Assembly: GCA_027886905.1 (NCBI GenBank)
Contig: JAPCJO010000012.1
Span: 1 to 38,335 of the forward strand
Direction: 5' to 3'
DNA length: 38,335 nucleotides
From: Nitrososphaerota archaeon
Lineage (GTDB): Archaea > Thermoproteota > Nitrososphaeria > Nitrososphaerales > Gagatemarchaeaceae
Position 1 is the first letter of the stretch. Each line of letters opens with the position of its first letter. The position numbers and the translations under genes are program-made. This document shows positions 38,108-38,335 of the stretch, in pieces. Below the pieces are notes generated by a model that had not been told where the DNA came from, searched no databases, and saw only the letters and a program-made list of their open reading frames with translations.

Positions 38108-38218
38108 TCAGGCGAGGAGATAGAGCGAGAAGGCCAGCCCGAAGGCCGCCGCCAGCAGGAGTATCAGCAGGACCTTGAGCTTGTCCAACCTGCCTCCTCG
38201 CTCGTCCCATGTTGGCAT
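38108..38218 (-). CDS. 36-residue single-helix membrane microprotein
   Basis: ATG at 38218 opens a frame encoding MPTWDERGGRLDKLKVLLIL, continuing hydrophobic to a TGA at 38110-38108. A short charged head precedes one clear membrane helix (about 15-36). It lies 24 nt upstream of the winged-helix gene's probable start, on the same strand, and has better composition than the overlapping frame. It is too small for family assignment; it could be a partner of the membrane-anchored regulator. Confidence 0.5.
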   Translation of the reverse strand: MPTWDERGGRLDKLKVLLILLLAAAFGLAFSLYLLA

Positions 38219-38259
38219 CTGCCTTTGGCCTTTCCCGAGCTAGGTGACCGCAGGCGGAC

Positions 38260-38335
38260 CTAGGCTGCGGCGGCGGACGGCTTCCATGTCAGCGCCATGA
38301 TTCCCCCGATGATGCCGAGGATTGCCCCGATGATG
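38260..38335 (-). CDS. C-terminal end of a small hydrophobic protein (starts beyond window)
   Basis: The frame entering from the window's right edge reads IIGAILGIIGGIMALTWKPS followed by four Ala and a TAG (38262-38260). The Gly/Ile-rich helix with a short polar tail suggests a small membrane protein of the kind that begins with several GAILGIIGG-like units. Only 24 codons are visible. Confidence 0.5.
   Translation of the reverse strand, partial: IIGAILGIIGGIMALTWKPSAAAA

Noticed and set aside
1-38335. CRISPR array, tRNA genes, integrase, transposase or insertion sequence
   Set aside because: I looked for evenly spaced repeats, cloverleaf signatures and typical recombinase motifs and saw none. 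The RAM repeats are irregularly spaced gene fragments, not a CRISPR.

Overview
This window looks like chromosome from a GC-rich archaeon. I infer Thermoproteota, probably a Nitrososphaeria-type (thaumarchaeal-like) lineage, but nothing here proves it. The evidence is archaeal families (Nre, Mre11/Rad50, TiaS, Tsr3, stand-alone AlaX, a RadA/RadB-like ATPase), an archaeal-looking RNase P RNA, TATA boxes about 25-28 nt before start codons (leaderless genes), and many N-terminally anchored Ser/Thr-rich secreted proteins.

Layout. 1-5770: AlaX (cut by the window), a DUF192 protein, the repair factor Nre, and a Mre11-Rad50 operon. 5800-10800: secreted proteins, RNase P RNA (7497-7798, minus), Tsr3 and several small unknown genes. 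10970-25650: an accessory region built around four copies (one intact, three decayed) of the 3' end of a small Lrp/AsnC-type (RAM) gene, all in the same direction. Three of the four are followed by a convergent gene for an anchored secreted protein. Between copies 2 and 3 sits a compact minus-strand operon (18769-12143) encoding a membrane HerA/VirB4-like ATPase, a small acidic protein, a His/Asp-rich membrane protein, a 764-residue protein ending in a PD-(D/E)XK nuclease-like domain, and an unknown protein. Between copies 3 and 4 is a 1086-residue Ig-like surface protein.

25660-29910: a second minus-strand operon encodes a HerA-like protein without a P-loop, a RadB-like ATPase and a membrane protein. 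It is divergent from a winged-helix regulator. Its promoter carries a 22-bp palindrome that recurs exactly at the promoter of the HerA-nuclease operon, at the same 39-nt distance from an ATG. The homology continues into the first ~30 codons, so the HerA-nuclease operon begins with a duplicated promoter plus a truncated copy of the other operon's first gene. The two operons are therefore probably co-regulated and may form one undescribed DNA-processing, DNA-transfer or defence system.

29970-38335: further membrane proteins; a glyoxalase-TiaS-MutS-like-MutS-like operon in which both MutS-family ATPases have Asn for the Walker B Asp; a fluoride riboswitch followed by CrcB and a DUF190 protein; and a membrane-anchored winged-helix regulator with a 36-residue membrane microprotein. 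No tRNA, integrase, transposase or CRISPR array was seen. All readings are by eye; no database search was run.
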